From the NCBI GenBank assembly GCA_947493285.1, contig CANLQH010000001.1, positions 992,001-1,056,000 on the forward strand: a stretch of DNA of 64,000 nt, given 5' to 3'. The stretch is from an uncultured Tenacibaculum sp. (GTDB lineage: Bacteria; Bacteroidota; Bacteroidia; Flavobacteriales; Flavobacteriaceae). Of this stretch, positions 17,386 to 26,196 are shown piece by piece. The notes beneath the pieces are model-generated. The model had not been told where the DNA came from and ran no database searches. It was given only the letters and a program-made list of their open reading frames with translations. Made by a program: the position numbers and the translations under genes. Each line of letters starts with the position of its first letter. Position 1 is the stretch's first letter.

Positions 17386-18234
17386 ATGATTTTAATTGCT
17401 GATGGAGGATCAACAAAGGTTGATTGGGTTATATTGGATAGTAGTAGAAATGAAATTTCTAGAGTAAAAACTCTTGGATTAAACCCTTCAGTAATTGAGA
17501 AAAAAGAGCTTATCAATATAATTTTAGATGTCAATCAACTTATAGAGATAAAAAATAACGTAAACGAAGTTCATTTTTACGGAGCTGGGTGTGGTACTCC
17601 AAAACCAATTCAAATTTTAAAAGAGGTAATGGAATCAGTTTTTGTAAACGCTGATATTAATATTTCAGAAGATATGCTAGGTGCAGTATATGCTAGTTCA
17701 CGAAAAAAACCAGCTATCATTTGTATTTTAGGTACCGGTTCGAATAGCTGTTATTTTGATGGTTTTAAGATAAAATCTTCAACTCCATCATTAGGTTATA
17801 CAATTATGGATGAAGCTAGTGGTAATTATTTTGGCAAAATATTACTTAAAGATTTTTTTTACAAAAAAATGCCAGATAACATTAGTAAAAGTTTCAATAA
17901 TGAATTCAACCTTGATATAGATACAGTTAAAAGAAACTTATACAGAGAACCTAACCCTACTATGTATTTAGCTTCATTTGCAAAATTTATGTTTAATCAT
18001 AAAGAATCAAAATATATTCAAGAAATAATTAAAAATGGATTTCAAGAATTCTTTAAATATAGAGTTCTTCCTTTTGATAAGGATAAGAATACCCCAATCT
18101 ATTTTATTGGATCAATTGCTTTTTATTTCAAAGATATTCTAGAGCAAGTCGCTTTAGATAATAATTTAATTATTGCAGATGTTATACAACGTCCAATAGA
18201 CCGATTAGTTGAATATCACCAAAGCTTAACATAA
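17386..18234 (+). CDS. BadF/BadG-family ATPase, probable N-acetylglucosamine kinase-like protein
   Basis: The 282-aa protein has the ASKHA-fold phosphate-1 motif ADGGSTKVDW at residues 4-13, the phosphate-2 motif ILGTGSNS and an adenosine-motif region near the C-terminus (FIGSIAFYF). Members of this family in Bacteroidota are annotated as N-acetylglucosamine kinases, which would recycle amino sugars from peptidoglycan. The substrate is not proved by sequence. It ends 9 bases into the 3' end of the convergent murF, so the two mRNAs overlap. Confidence 0.8.
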   Translation: MILIADGGSTKVDWVILDSSRNEISRVKTLGLNPSVIEKKELINIILDVNQLIEIKNNVNEVHFYGAGCGTPKPIQILKEVMESVFVNADINISEDMLGAVYASSRKKPAIICILGTGSNSCYFDGFKIKSSTPSLGYTIMDEASGNYFGKILLKDFFYKKMPDNISKSFNNEFNLDIDTVKRNLYREPNPTMYLASFAKFMFNHKESKYIQEIIKNGFQEFFKYRVLPFDKDKNTPIYFIGSIAFYFKDILEQVALDNNLIIADVIQRPIDRLVEYHQSLT

Positions 18235-19479
18235 TTCAACCACTCTTTCTAAAGCAATACCACGGGATCCTTTAATTAAGATTGTACTTTCTTTAATTGA
18301 GTTTTTTATTAAATATTCTCTAAGTTCTGAAAAACTAGAAAATTTAGGATAATTCGTCTGAGTCTTAAAAAAATTATCCCCTAAAAAAAATACATTTTCA
18401 AACTTAGCATCTAAGACTAAATTAACGATGTTTTGATGCTCAACATCACTATACTCACCAAGCTCAAACATATCCCCTAAAATAACTGCTTTACGAGTAT
18501 CTTCTAATAGTTTAAAACTTTCAATTGCCGCTTTCATACTTGTAGGATTTGCATTATAAGCATCTAAAATTATTTTATTTGTTTTTGTTTTAATTATTTG
18601 AGATCTGTTATTAGATGGAAAATAATTTTCGATAGCTTCTTTTATTTGATTAGCAGAAACATTAAAATAATTTCCAATTGTTATAGCAACAGCGATATTA
18701 TTATAGTTGTAAAGCCCGATAAGATTGCTATTAATTTCAACATCTTTGAACCAAAGCTTAACAAAAGGATTAGCATTTATAAGTTTTATGGTAGAATCAA
18801 AAACTAATCTATCCATCTCTTTCGTTTTATCAACTTGAGTTTGATCATCAGGGTTAACAAAAACTTTTTTCTTGTTTTTTTTGATAAAATCGTATAACTC
18901 AGATTTTGCTTTTATAACCCCTTTTAAAGAACCAAAACCTTCTAAATGTGCACTTCCAAAATTAGTGATATACCCAAAGTCAGGATTTACTATTTCAGAT
19001 AAAAAAGCAATCTCTTTATGGTGATTTGCCCCCATTTCAACAATTCCAACCTCAGTTTGTGAACCCATTGATAATAAGGTTAAAGGAACACCAATATGGT
19101 TATTTAAATTCCCTTGGGTAGCAGTCGTTTTATATTTTGAAGAAAGAACAACATTGATTAATTCTTTTGTTGTTGTTTTACCGTTACTTCCTGTTACTGC
19201 TATTATTGGGATATTTAATTGATTACGATGATGATTTGCTAATTCTTGAAGCGTTTCTAATACATTATCTACTAATATAAATCTATCAGAGCTCTTGTAT
19301 TTTTCTTCATCAATTACAGCATAATTAGCTCCGTTATTTAAAGCTTGTTCGGCAAATTTGTTTCCATTGAAATTCTCTCCTTTTAAAGCAAAAAATATTG
19401 AATTCTCTCTAATCTTTCTTGTATCCGTATCAACTAAACCATGCTGAATATATAACTTATATAAATCTTCTATTCTCAT
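18226..19479 (-). CDS. murF: UDP-N-acetylmuramoyl-tripeptide--D-alanyl-D-alanine ligase
   Basis: The 417-aa Mur ligase has the ATP-binding motif GSNGKTT at residues 97-103, the EMGANHHKEI segment and the C-terminal LKGSRGIALE motif. It adds D-Ala-D-Ala to the peptidoglycan precursor in the cytoplasm. The length is slightly below that of E. coli MurF but usual for Bacteroidota. It lies downstream of gldJ on the same strand with a terminator between them, so transcription from gldJ is at most partly read through. It overlaps the convergent BadF-type kinase gene at its 3' end. Confidence 0.95.
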   Translation of the reverse strand: MRIEDLYKLYIQHGLVDTDTRKIRENSIFFALKGENFNGNKFAEQALNNGANYAVIDEEKYKSSDRFILVDNVLETLQELANHHRNQLNIPIIAVTGSNGKTTTKELINVVLSSKYKTTATQGNLNNHIGVPLTLLSMGSQTEVGIVEMGANHHKEIAFLSEIVNPDFGYITNFGSAHLEGFGSLKGVIKAKSELYDFIKKNKKKVFVNPDDQTQVDKTKEMDRLVFDSTIKLINANPFVKLWFKDVEINSNLIGLYNYNNIAVAITIGNYFNVSANQIKEAIENYFPSNNRSQIIKTKTNKIILDAYNANPTSMKAAIESFKLLEDTRKAVILGDMFELGEYSDVEHQNIVNLVLDAKFENVFFLGDNFFKTQTNYPKFSSFSELREYLIKNSIKESTILIKGSRGIALERVVELC

Positions 19480-19490
19480 AGGGTAAAAGT

Positions 19491-19521
19491 AAAAAACCTC
19501 ATTGATAAATCAATGAGGTTT
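19491..19521 (-). terminator. Terminator downstream of gldJ
   Basis: A perfect 13-bp stem (19494-19506 and 19509-19521, core CCTCATTGAT) reads on the minus strand into a T6 run, which fits termination of gldJ transcripts before murF. Confidence 0.8.
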
Positions 19522-19552
19522 AATTGTATTTTATTTATTGCTAAGAAATAAC

Positions 19553-21274
19553 TTACCTTCCTTTTTTCTTTACAAATCTAGGAGTTGCAGTTTTTCTTTT
19601 ATTCAACATCATTGGTCCCATCTTATCTGTAGCACATCTAAAACCAATAAAGTTTGTAGCCATGTACTCTGGAAAATACCTTCTTTGTGCAGGATCTAAC
19701 CAATACTCTCTATCTGCCCAAGATCCACCTTTATAAACTCTTGACTTATCACTAACTAAAGTTGTCCTACTTTTACTATCGTATTTATAATTGTCTATTA
19801 CATTTCCTAAAGTATCTCTTTCAGCTTCTGGCTTTTGTGGAGAATTATACATTCTAGAAGAACGATCTAACTGATCTTTATCTAAATTATAATACTTAGA
19901 AGAAGCTTGATCTCCATCACCTAAACTAGAGTTATTTGCTAAGTTATAGTTTCTTCTCATGTAAGTATCTTCTCTAGTAATAGGAATATACTTTACACTA
20001 CCTGGTAAATCTCTTGGAATAATTCTTCCGTTTTCTAAAGTATCGTATTCAACCTCTCCTGTTTCATCACCAACGATTACTACTTTACCATTTTCATCTA
20101 TTAATTTCTTAGTAAATATGTTTCCTCTAAAATAATTGAAATCGTTTGCTTCAGAATCGATAATTGGTCTATAAACATCTTCTACCCATTCTGCAACGTT
20201 ACCAGACATATCGAAAAGGCCAAAAGCATTTGGGGGGTAACTTTTTACAGCATTAGCAATATCGGACCCATCACTACTCCAACCAGCAATACCACTATAA
20301 TCTCCTTTTCCTTGCTTAAAGTTAGCTAACTGATCTCCTCTTCTTCTTTTATCTCTATCACGAGTATATTTTCCATCCCATGCATACTTCTTTCTACCCC
20401 TAATATTATTATACTCACGATTTTCGAAAGTTGCTTTTGCTGCATACTCCCATTCTACTTCGGTAGGAAGTCTGAACTTTTGAGAAAGGATACCATCTGA
20501 TGAAGTTACTTGTCTCCCTGAGAATTCACCTTTAACAGGTTTTGGATCTCCTTTTTTTCTTGGCACAGGAATACCTTTTTTATAGATAGTCGAATCACCA
20601 TCAAATAATGCATACGGATTTGTTAAATAAGTATCTGTATCAAAATTATTTCTCCCTTTAAAACTTAATGAATCTTCTTTAAAAATGTTTTTAATAACAC
20701 CCTTATCCATTAAGATTTTTAAATTCACAGCATTTGTACGCCATTTACAATATTTGTTCGCTTGCAACCAACTAACTCCAACTACTGGATATTCGGCATA
20801 AGATGGATGACGCAAATAGCTTTCAGATAAAAGGTTTGTATTTCCTAAACCTTTTCTCCAAACCAAAGTATCTGGTAAAACAGATGCATAAATATCTCTA
20901 AACTGTGGTTCTTCTGGAGGAAAAACGTCTTTTATATACTGCATGAATAAACCATATTCTGCATTAGTAACCTCTGTTTCATCCATATAAAAAGAACGAA
21001 CGTGCATCTTTTTTGGAGTTGTATTCCAATCAAACATAACATCATCCTGCACTAATCCCATTGTAAAACTTCCTCCTTCAATATGTACCATACCTGGAGG
21101 AGTATCTTGACCTTCTTTATATTTTCCTTTTAAATAACCTCCATAATTAGGGTCATTAAAATTCCAACCAGTTAACGATGATTTACCTGAACTACCTCCG
21201 CTTTTACTTTTACAAGAAGTAAATAGTAAACCAGTGATAGCTAATAAACCAAATAATTTTAATGTACTTTTCAT
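19553..21274 (-). CDS. gldJ: Gliding motility lipoprotein GldJ
   Basis: The 573-aa lipoprotein has a signal peptide ending in LFTSC (Cys21). An FGE-sulfatase-type (formylglycine-generating enzyme-like) fold follows, shown by VHIEGGSFTMG, YMDETEVTNAEY, FRLPTEVEWEYAAK, NVAEWVEDVY and a final YKGGSWADREYWLDPAQRRYF segment ending in GFRCA. GldJ is an outer-membrane-associated, periplasm-facing lipoprotein required for gliding and for stability of GldK and the type IX secretion system. Its length is close to that of F. johnsoniae GldJ. It is divergent from porV across a 387-bp gap; porU, which sits between gldJ and porV in F. johnsoniae, is not present. Confidence 0.95.
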   Translation of the reverse strand: MKSTLKLFGLLAITGLLFTSCKSKSGGSSGKSSLTGWNFNDPNYGGYLKGKYKEGQDTPPGMVHIEGGSFTMGLVQDDVMFDWNTTPKKMHVRSFYMDETEVTNAEYGLFMQYIKDVFPPEEPQFRDIYASVLPDTLVWRKGLGNTNLLSESYLRHPSYAEYPVVGVSWLQANKYCKWRTNAVNLKILMDKGVIKNIFKEDSLSFKGRNNFDTDTYLTNPYALFDGDSTIYKKGIPVPRKKGDPKPVKGEFSGRQVTSSDGILSQKFRLPTEVEWEYAAKATFENREYNNIRGRKKYAWDGKYTRDRDKRRRGDQLANFKQGKGDYSGIAGWSSDGSDIANAVKSYPPNAFGLFDMSGNVAEWVEDVYRPIIDSEANDFNYFRGNIFTKKLIDENGKVVIVGDETGEVEYDTLENGRIIPRDLPGSVKYIPITREDTYMRRNYNLANNSSLGDGDQASSKYYNLDKDQLDRSSRMYNSPQKPEAERDTLGNVIDNYKYDSKSRTTLVSDKSRVYKGGSWADREYWLDPAQRRYFPEYMATNFIGFRCATDKMGPMMLNKRKTATPRFVKKKGR

Positions 21275-21300
21275 ATGTTTTTAACTGTTTTAAGGGTGTC

Positions 21301-21330
21301 GCAATTTACACTTTTTCTAATTTATTGCAA
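21301..21330 (-). promoter_or_regulatory. Candidate gldJ promoter
   Basis: On the minus strand TTG (21330-21328) is followed after 19 bases by TAAATTGC (21308-21301), a near match to TAnnTTTG lacking one T. It lies 26 bases before the gldJ ATG. The spacing is ideal; the -7 box is imperfect. Confidence 0.5.
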
Positions 21331-21628
21331 CTAATTTACATACAAATTCTGTTAATTGTAACCTTGCTCTTGCAAGATAATTAACGCCCTTTTTTTAACT
21401 TTAGTATTACGAATCTAAGAAAAAGATTAAAACTTCAACAATTATAATTTATTATTTTATTTTTTTTTAAAAAAAACAATCATAATAACACAAAAATACT
21501 CTACCCAAACACTATTAGAAATAAAAAAACAACAACTAGTTTTTACTTTAATAATAAATCCTTTTTTTCTTCGTTCTCTTTTAAATAATTGATTTCCTAA
21601 GTAATACTGATATTATTTTAAGAAATTA

Positions 21629-21636
21629 TATATTTG
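21629..21636 (+). promoter_or_regulatory. Candidate -7 element for porV
   Basis: TATATTTG matches TAnnTTTG and ends 25 bases before the porV ATG. No TTG at the correct distance was found (CTG sits at 21607-21609). Confidence 0.5.
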
Positions 21637-21661
21637 CCAAACTAAATAATCAAATTTTTAC

Positions 21662-22774
21662 ATGAAAAAATTATCATTTTTATTGTTTTTTGCATGTTTT
21701 GCCCTTCAAATCAAAGCACAATCAACATCGGGAGGTATTACTACTGCTACACCGTTTTTATTAATATCATCAGATGCTCGTGCCGGAGGTATGGGAGATG
21801 TTGGTGTTGCCACCTCTTCTGATGCATTTTCTATTTTCCACAACCCAGCTAAAGCTGCTTTTAACAGAAACAAAATAAGTATTGGTTTAAATTACACACC
21901 TTGGTTACGTAATTTAACTGATGATATTTTTGTTGGAAATGCTTCTTATATCAATAGATTTAAAGAAAACTCTGCATGGGGAGTTGATATTAAATATTTT
22001 TCTCTTGGTCAGATTCCTACAAACGTCTTGCCAATTGGTTCTAGTTTACCGGTAAGTACTGGTACTATAAACCCTAGTGAATTTGCTATTACTGGTATTT
22101 ATTCTTTAAAACTAAGTGAAAAATTCTCAATGGGTATTGGACTAAAATACATCAACTCTAACTTAGCTTCGGGTCAAAATAACAGTAGTATAGATGCTGT
22201 AAATTCATTTGCAGTAGATGTATCTGGTTACTACCAATCTGAAGAAAACAACTATGGAAATATTAATGGTCGATACCGTTTAGGTTTCAACATCACTAAC
22301 ATTGGTCCTAAAGTAGAATACACTCCAGGAGTTGAAAACTTTATCCCTACTAATGCAAAATTTGGTGGAGGTTTTGATTTTATCTTTGACAGTAATAATA
22401 TTTTAGGCCTTAATTTAGAGTTCACAAAACTATTAGTTCCTTCAAGTAGTACTGCTTCAACAAGAGGTTGGTTCGAAGGAATGTTTACTTCTTTAGGAGA
22501 CCGTAGTTTTAGTGAAGAATTACAAGAAACAACTTGGGCTTTAGGAGCTGAATATTTATACAATAATGCGTTCGCCTTAAGAGCTGGATACTTTCACGAA
22601 AGCGCAGAAAAAGGTCAAAGACAATTTTTAACTTTAGGTACAGGATTCACTGCAAAAGCGTTTACGCTAGATTTATCTTATTTAGTAAATACATCAGCAG
22701 TTAATAATCCTTTAGAAAATACATTACGTTTCTCTTTATCGTTTGATTTAGGAGAAATTTACGAAGATTATTAA
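21662..22774 (+). CDS. porV: Type IX secretion outer membrane protein PorV (LptO)
   Basis: The 370-aa protein has a signal peptide of about 20 residues with cleavage likely at IKA-Q. A FadL-like beta-barrel follows, with the conserved SSDARAGGMGDVGVAT and IFHNPAKAAF segments near the N-terminus and an aromatic-ended C-terminal strand (LSFDLGEIYEDY). PorV is the outer-membrane shuttle that takes type IX cargo from the SprA translocon to the PorU sortase or anchoring machinery. It is followed by cdd, as in other flavobacteria, after a strong terminator. The usual upstream neighbour porU is missing from this position. Confidence 0.92.
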   Translation: MKKLSFLLFFACFALQIKAQSTSGGITTATPFLLISSDARAGGMGDVGVATSSDAFSIFHNPAKAAFNRNKISIGLNYTPWLRNLTDDIFVGNASYINRFKENSAWGVDIKYFSLGQIPTNVLPIGSSLPVSTGTINPSEFAITGIYSLKLSEKFSMGIGLKYINSNLASGQNNSSIDAVNSFAVDVSGYYQSEENNYGNINGRYRLGFNITNIGPKVEYTPGVENFIPTNAKFGGGFDFIFDSNNILGLNLEFTKLLVPSSSTASTRGWFEGMFTSLGDRSFSEELQETTWALGAEYLYNNAFALRAGYFHESAEKGQRQFLTLGTGFTAKAFTLDLSYLVNTSAVNNPLENTLRFSLSFDLGEIYEDY

Positions 22775-22810
22775 AAATTAGTTTTTTTTTAATAAATTCG
22801 TACCAGAATT

Positions 22811-22840
22811 AAAAAGCAGTCATTTTCGGCTGCTTTTTTT
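22811..22840 (+). terminator. Terminator after porV
   Basis: AAAAAGCAG (22811-22819) pairs with CTGCTTTTT (22830-22838), extended by a wobble and a C-G pair, followed by further Ts. It ends 18 bases before the cdd start. Confidence 0.85.
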
Positions 22841-22857
22841 GACCATTATTTTTACAT

Positions 22858-23340
22858 ATGAAAAAAATAAACGTTACTACTTCTGCAACTATGTTCGATG
22901 ATTTTTCTCAATTATCATCTAATGATCAATTATTAATGAATAAAGCTATTGAAGCTCGCAAAAAAGCTTATGCTCCTTATTCTAAATTCAATGTTGGTGT
23001 TGCTCTTCTACTAGGTAATGGAGAAATTATTTTAGGAAACAATCAAGAAAATGCTGCGTATCCATCAGGTATGTGTGCTGAGCGAGTTGCTATTTGGAAA
23101 GCAGGTTCGGAATACCCTAATATGAAGGTTAAAAAAATAGCAATCACTGCAGCTTCAGAAACCTCAACTGTAAACAAACCTGTTGGTCCTTGTGGTGCGT
23201 GTAGACAAACTTTATCTGAGTATGAAATAAATCAGAAAGAACCGATAGAGATAATTTTCATGGGAGAAGTAGGTAGAATTGTAAAAACAGAATCTTTACT
23301 TTCATTGTTACCATTCTCATTCGATAGTTCTTATTTGTAA
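22858..23340 (+). CDS. cdd: Cytidine deaminase
   Basis: The 160-aa enzyme carries the zinc-site motifs of the homotetrameric class: CAE within SGMCAERVAIW and PCGACRQ, with the catalytic glutamate following the first cysteine. It converts cytidine and deoxycytidine to uridine and deoxyuridine in pyrimidine salvage. The first about 20 residues precede the usual start of the fold but fit the flavobacterial form. It is preceded by the porV terminator and followed by a small hairpin, so it is probably a single-gene unit. Confidence 0.95.
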   Translation: MKKINVTTSATMFDDFSQLSSNDQLLMNKAIEARKKAYAPYSKFNVGVALLLGNGEIILGNNQENAAYPSGMCAERVAIWKAGSEYPNMKVKKIAITAASETSTVNKPVGPCGACRQTLSEYEINQKEPIEIIFMGEVGRIVKTESLLSLLPFSFDSSYL

Positions 23341-23363
23341 GATTTTCAATTTAAGAAAAGCCT

Positions 23364-23383
23364 AAAAAGGAATCCTTTTTTTT
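23364..23383 (+). terminator. Probable short terminator after cdd
   Basis: AAAAAGG (23364-23370) and CCTTTTT (23374-23380) form a 7-bp stem with a 3-nt loop followed by Ts. It is short but well placed 24 bases after the cdd stop. Confidence 0.5.
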
Positions 23384-23506
23384 AATTAAAATCATTTATA
23401 AACTTATTTTTTGAGAATTCTACAATAATTCAAAATTGACTGAATTTAAATCCTTTAAAGTCAAAAAAAAGGTTTTATTTGTAAATCAATCTCAAAAAAT
23501 TAACCC

Positions 23507-24571
23507 ATGACTTCTGCTGTAATTACCGGAACAGGTTCTTATATACCTTCAATAAAAAAAGAAAACAATCAGTTTTTAGAAAGTTCATTTTTAAACTCTG
23601 ATGGTACTCTTTTTGAAAGCACAAACGATATCATTATTGAAAAGTTCAAATCCATTACTGGGATTGAAGAGCGTCGTTATGCTAAAAATGAATATAAGTC
23701 TTCCGATTTAGGTTTCTTTGCAGCTCAAAAAGCAATTAAAGATTCTGGAATAAACCCAGAAGAATTAGACTATATCATATTGGCTCATAATTTTGGAGAT
23801 GTAAAAGATGGCGCAATTCAAAGTGACATTTTACCAAGTTTAGCGACAAGAGTTAAATATATGTTAGGGATAGAAAATCCTAACTGTGTTGCTTATGATA
23901 TTCTGTTTGGTTGCCCTGGTTGGGTTGAAGGCGTTATACAAGCACAGGCATTTATTAAAGCTGGTATCGCAAAAAAATGTTTAGTTATTGGTACTGAAAC
24001 ATTATCTAGAGTTGTTGACAAACGAGATAGAGATTCAATGATTTATAGCGACGGTGCTGGGGCTTGTGTCGTTGAAGAAAGAAAAGGCGCTGAATCAGGA
24101 ATTATCAGTCATGCAACTCAAACTTTCACAAAAGATGAGGCTTATTATTTATTCTTTGGGAATTCTTTTGATAAAACAGAAGATCCAGATGTACGGTATA
24201 TAAAAATGCATGGGCGAAAAATTTATGAATTTGCTTTAAATAATGTACCTCAAGCCATGAAATCTGCTTTAGATAAAAGCGGAATTGAAATTGATGAAGT
24301 AAAAAAAGTATTTATCCATCAAGCGAATGAAAAGATGGACGAAGCCATTATTAAACGCTTTTATAGATTGTATAAAAAACCTATCCCGGAAGGAATCATG
24401 CCAATGAGTATTCATAAATTAGGAAATAGTTCTGTAGCAACTGTACCTACCCTATTAGATTTGGTTTTAAAAGGACAAATAGACAACCAAGAAGTACAAA
24501 AAGGAGATGTAATTATGTTAGCTTCTGTTGGGTCTGGAATGAATATAAACGCGATTGTTTATCGCTATTAA
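23507..24571 (+). CDS. 3-oxoacyl-ACP synthase III family protein (FabH-like)
   Basis: The 354-aa thiolase-fold enzyme has the active-site Cys in DILFGCPGWVEG, the His in FIHQANEKMDEAI and the Asn in KLGNSSVATVP, giving the intact C-H-N triad of KAS III. KAS III enzymes condense acetyl-CoA or other acyl-CoAs with malonyl-ACP. The protein is longer than standard FabH and is not next to plsX or rpmF, so it may be a second FabH used for branched-chain starters or a secondary product rather than the housekeeping copy. It seems to be a stand-alone gene. Confidence 0.85.
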   Translation: MTSAVITGTGSYIPSIKKENNQFLESSFLNSDGTLFESTNDIIIEKFKSITGIEERRYAKNEYKSSDLGFFAAQKAIKDSGINPEELDYIILAHNFGDVKDGAIQSDILPSLATRVKYMLGIENPNCVAYDILFGCPGWVEGVIQAQAFIKAGIAKKCLVIGTETLSRVVDKRDRDSMIYSDGAGACVVEERKGAESGIISHATQTFTKDEAYYLFFGNSFDKTEDPDVRYIKMHGRKIYEFALNNVPQAMKSALDKSGIEIDEVKKVFIHQANEKMDEAIIKRFYRLYKKPIPEGIMPMSIHKLGNSSVATVPTLLDLVLKGQIDNQEVQKGDVIMLASVGSGMNINAIVYRY

Positions 24572-24622
24572 AAAACTTCAAAAAATCTAAAATCAAACAC
24601 TTAAAATCTAAAATCTAAGTAC

Positions 24623-24630
24623 TATTTTTG
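24623..24630 (+). promoter_or_regulatory. -7 element immediately upstream of guaA
   Basis: TATTTTTG matches TAnnTTTG and ends only 3 bases before the guaA ATG (24634). If used, the transcript would begin at or within a few bases of the start codon. Short direct repeats of AAAATCTAAAATC lie just upstream (about 24586-24618). Confidence 0.45.
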
Positions 24631-24633
24631 CAC

Positions 24634-26169
24634 ATGCAACAACACAACGTACTTATATTAGATTTCGGATCGCAATACACGCAACTTATTGCGCGCCGAG
24701 TAAGAGAATTAAACATTTATTGTGAAATTCATCCTTACAACAAAATCCCAGAGAATTTAAACGATTTTAAAGCAGTAATTTTATCAGGAAGTCCATCTTC
24801 AGTTCGTTCTGATGAAGCTCCACATCCTGACCTATCAGAAATTAGAGGTAAAAAACCTTTATTAGCGGTTTGTTATGGTGCACAGTACTTAGCACACTTT
24901 TCTGGAGGATTGGTAGCTCCATCAAATACTCGTGAGTATGGTAGAGCCAATTTATCTTTCGTAAAAGGTAATGAAGATTTCTTTAAAAACATTTCGGAAG
25001 GGAGTCAAGTTTGGATGAGCCATTCAGATACTATTAAAGAGCTACCAACAAATGGAGTTTTATTAGCTAGTACACACGATGTACAAAATGCAGCTTATAA
25101 AATCGAAGGAGAAACTACTTATGCTATCCAATTCCACCCAGAAGTATATCATTCTACAGATGGTAAACAATTATTAGAAAATTTTTTAGTTAATATAGCT
25201 GAAGTAGCTCAAACTTGGACACCAGCTTCTTTTGTAGATGAAACTGTAGCAGATATCAAAGCTAAAGTTGGAAACGACAAAGTTGTTTTAGGTTTATCAG
25301 GTGGAGTAGATTCAACAGTGGCTGCTGTTTTATTACATAAAGCTATTGGTAGTAATTTACACTGTATATTCGTAAACAATGGTTTATTACGTAAAAATGA
25401 ATTTACCGATGTATTAAAACAATACGAAGGCATGGGCTTAAACGTTAAAGGGGTTGATGCTTCGGCACGTTTCTTGAATGAACTTGCTGGGTTAAGCGAT
25501 CCAGAAGCAAAACGTAAAGCTATTGGTAAAGTTTTTATTGATGTTTTTGATGATGAAGCAAATCAAATAGAAGATGCTAAGTGGTTAGCACAAGGAACAA
25601 TTTATCCTGATGTTATAGAATCAGTTTCAGTAAACGGAGGTCCATCTGCAACTATTAAAAGTCATCATAATGTAGGTGGTCTACCAGATTTTATGAAATT
25701 AAAAATTGTAGAGCCTTTACGAATGATTTTTAAAGACGAAGTTCGTCGTGTAGGAGCTTCAATGGGGATAGATAAAGAATTGTTAGGTCGCCACCCTTTT
25801 CCTGGACCTGGTTTGGCAATTAGAATTCTAGGAGATATCACATCAGAAAAAGTTCGTATTTTGCAAGAAGTAGATGCTGTTTTTATTAACGGATTAAAGG
25901 AAAGCGGATTATACGATAAAGTATGGCAAGCTGGAGCTATTTTATTACCTGTTAATTCTGTAGGAGTTATGGGAGATGAAAGAACTTACGAAAAAGTAGT
26001 TGCTTTACGTGCTGTAGAAAGCACAGACGGTATGACTGCTGACTGGGTAAATTTACCTTATCAGTTTTTGCAAAAAACGTCAAATAAAATAATAAACAAT
26101 GTAAAAGGTGTTAACAGAGTTGTGTACGATATTAGCTCTAAACCACCTGCAACAATAGAATGGGAATAA
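24634..26169 (+). CDS. guaA: GMP synthase (glutamine-hydrolysing)
   Basis: This 511-aa enzyme has an N-terminal class I glutaminase domain (Cys in [12 protein letters not shown], His-Glu in QFHPEVYHS), the ATP pyrophosphatase P-loop [11 protein letters not shown], and the C-terminal dimerisation domain ending in KPPATIEWE. It makes GMP from XMP in the cytoplasm. The start is taken as the ATG at 24634 because [19 protein letters not shown] is the family's usual N-terminus; an in-frame TTG at 24628 would add two residues and is less likely. It is followed after 27 bases by the LysM lipoprotein gene. Confidence 0.97.
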   Translation: MQQHNVLILDFGSQYTQLIARRVRELNIYCEIHPYNKIPENLNDFKAVILSGSPSSVRSDEAPHPDLSEIRGKKPLLAVCYGAQYLAHFSGGLVAPSNTREYGRANLSFVKGNEDFFKNISEGSQVWMSHSDTIKELPTNGVLLASTHDVQNAAYKIEGETTYAIQFHPEVYHSTDGKQLLENFLVNIAEVAQTWTPASFVDETVADIKAKVGNDKVVLGLSGGVDSTVAAVLLHKAIGSNLHCIFVNNGLLRKNEFTDVLKQYEGMGLNVKGVDASARFLNELAGLSDPEAKRKAIGKVFIDVFDDEANQIEDAKWLAQGTIYPDVIESVSVNGGPSATIKSHHNVGGLPDFMKLKIVEPLRMIFKDEVRRVGASMGIDKELLGRHPFPGPGLAIRILGDITSEKVRILQEVDAVFINGLKESGLYDKVWQAGAILLPVNSVGVMGDERTYEKVVALRAVESTDGMTADWVNLPYQFLQKTSNKIINNVKGVNRVVYDISSKPPATIEWE

Positions 26170-26196
26170 AATCCTGATATAAAAAATCTGAAGTAG

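Larger units (their letters stand above)
21275..21661. other. Divergent intergenic region between gldJ and porV
   Basis: This 387-bp region holds only promoter-like elements for the two flanking genes and a small hairpin (CTTGC at 21363-21367, GCAAG at 21372-21376). No ORF or recognisable remnant of porU was seen. Confidence 0.5.

Noticed and set aside
19553..21274. GldJ as an active formylglycine-generating (sulfatase-modifying) enzyme
   Set aside because: The FGE-like fold is present, but this is the known gliding lipoprotein family with a lipoprotein signal and no sulfatase gene nearby; enzymatic activity is not expected.
24628..24633. In-frame TTG start two codons before the guaA ATG
   Set aside because: The ATG at 24634 gives the family's usual N-terminus, and the TTG would overlap the -7 promoter element.
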